From NCBI RefSeq assembly GCF_034314105.1, contig NZ_JAVIWJ010000001.1, positions 2,357,501 through 2,421,500 on the forward strand: a stretch of DNA of 64,000 bases. The letters are read 5' to 3'. Positions 63,751 through 64,000 of this stretch are shown one piece after another; the first letter of the stretch is position 1; each line of letters starts with the position of its first letter. Source of the stretch: Pseudomonas sp. AB6 (GTDB lineage Bacteria > Pseudomonadota > Gammaproteobacteria > Pseudomonadales > Pseudomonadaceae). A model generated the notes under the pieces. It worked only from the letters and a program-made list of their open reading frames with translations. It had not been told where the DNA came from and made no database searches. Made by a program: the position numbers and the translations under genes.

Positions 63751-64000
63751 ATGTCCTTCGCTGAGCAACTAACCCGCCTGCAAGTTTTCCTCGACGCCGA
63801 CGAGCTGCACGACGAAGCGTTGGACTACGTGGCCGCCCACGGCTACCTGACCGCGCTGTCGATCTGTGCTGAAGCGGTGCCGAGCCGTGAATGGATCGAC
63901 ACACTGTTCTCTGAGGTGCCGCATTACACCGACGACGCTCAGCGCGAAGAAATCGAAACCACGTTGATTCAGTTGCAAGCGCACATCGCGCGCCAGCTGG
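63751..64000 (+). CDS. YecA/UPF0149 family protein (3' end outside window)
   Basis: The frame opens with ATG 63751 after AAGG at 63737-63740 and runs to the window edge, 83 codons. MSFAEQLTRLQVFLDADELH, then ALDYVAAHGYLTALSICAEAVPSREWIDTLFSE and DDAQREEIETTLIQLQ fit the N-terminal part of UPF0149/YecA proteins, helical proteins that often end in a SEC-C zinc motif. Divergent from recQ. Function unknown. Confidence 0.8.
   Translation, partial: MSFAEQLTRLQVFLDADELHDEALDYVAAHGYLTALSICAEAVPSREWIDTLFSEVPHYTDDAQREEIETTLIQLQAHIARQL

Overview
The window reads as chromosome of a fluorescent-type Pseudomonas. The evidence is a set of Pseudomonas-typical gene blocks in conserved order: acsA, then aotJQMP-argR, then astC-aruF-aruG-astD-astB-astE, then alaS-lysC-csrA with tRNA-Ser and tRNA-Arg genes; the phhR/phhABC block; scpA-scpB-rluB with yciO, rnm, yciB and yciI; cpxR-cpxP-cpxA; and marR-recQ. 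REP-type extragenic palindromes also fit. The assignment comes from recognising gene content and order, not from a database search.

Layout. 1-2 kb: end of a small exported protein, then a zinc alcohol dehydrogenase. 1.6-4 kb: a GT2/GT39 glycosyltransferase pair. 4.6-5.4 kb: a formate/nitrite transporter, followed by a gene-poor stretch ending at tRNA-Arg(CCT). 6.5-7.8 kb: two tiny membrane proteins behind a sigma-54-like promoter, then amrZ (Arc/RHH regulator of alginate, motility and c-di-GMP). 8-13 kb: a nitrate/taurine-type ABC transporter without a binding protein, then mgtE. 13.8-19.7 kb: tRNA cluster, csrA, lysC, alaS, ltaE. 19.9-22.3 kb: an FMN riboswitch driving a type II lumazine synthase gene, then a complete IS3-family element sitting inside a REP pair. 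22.3-34.4 kb: arginine catabolism by the succinyltransferase route (ast/aru), its AraC-type regulator ArgR and its uptake system (aot). ArgR-like half-sites precede both operons, so uptake and degradation are probably co-induced by arginine. 34.9-36.9 kb: acetyl-CoA synthetase. 37-42 kb: phenylalanine catabolism (PhhR; hydroxylase, pterin recycling, aminotransferase) with a TyrR/PhhR-type box. 42-46.2 kb: MFS transporter, small orphans, a frameshifted membrane gene and arfB. 46.3-52.3 kb: rluB, scpB, scpA, yciO-like, rnm, yciB, yciI. 52.4-55.7 kb: Cpx-like envelope stress system with a CpxR-type site. 55.7-64 kb: nitroreductase, AraC regulator, HD-domain protein, Rdx protein, FimV-like LysM protein, MarR regulator, recQ and the start of a YecA/UPF0149 gene.

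Most of the window is ordinary core genome. The less-explained places are the sigma-54-driven small membrane proteins upstream of amrZ, several short ORFs with strong ribosome binding sites, the decayed three-ORF cluster at 44.1-44.8 kb, and the IS inside a REP pair. I did not find a convincing new multi-gene system such as a defence island, CRISPR array or prophage.
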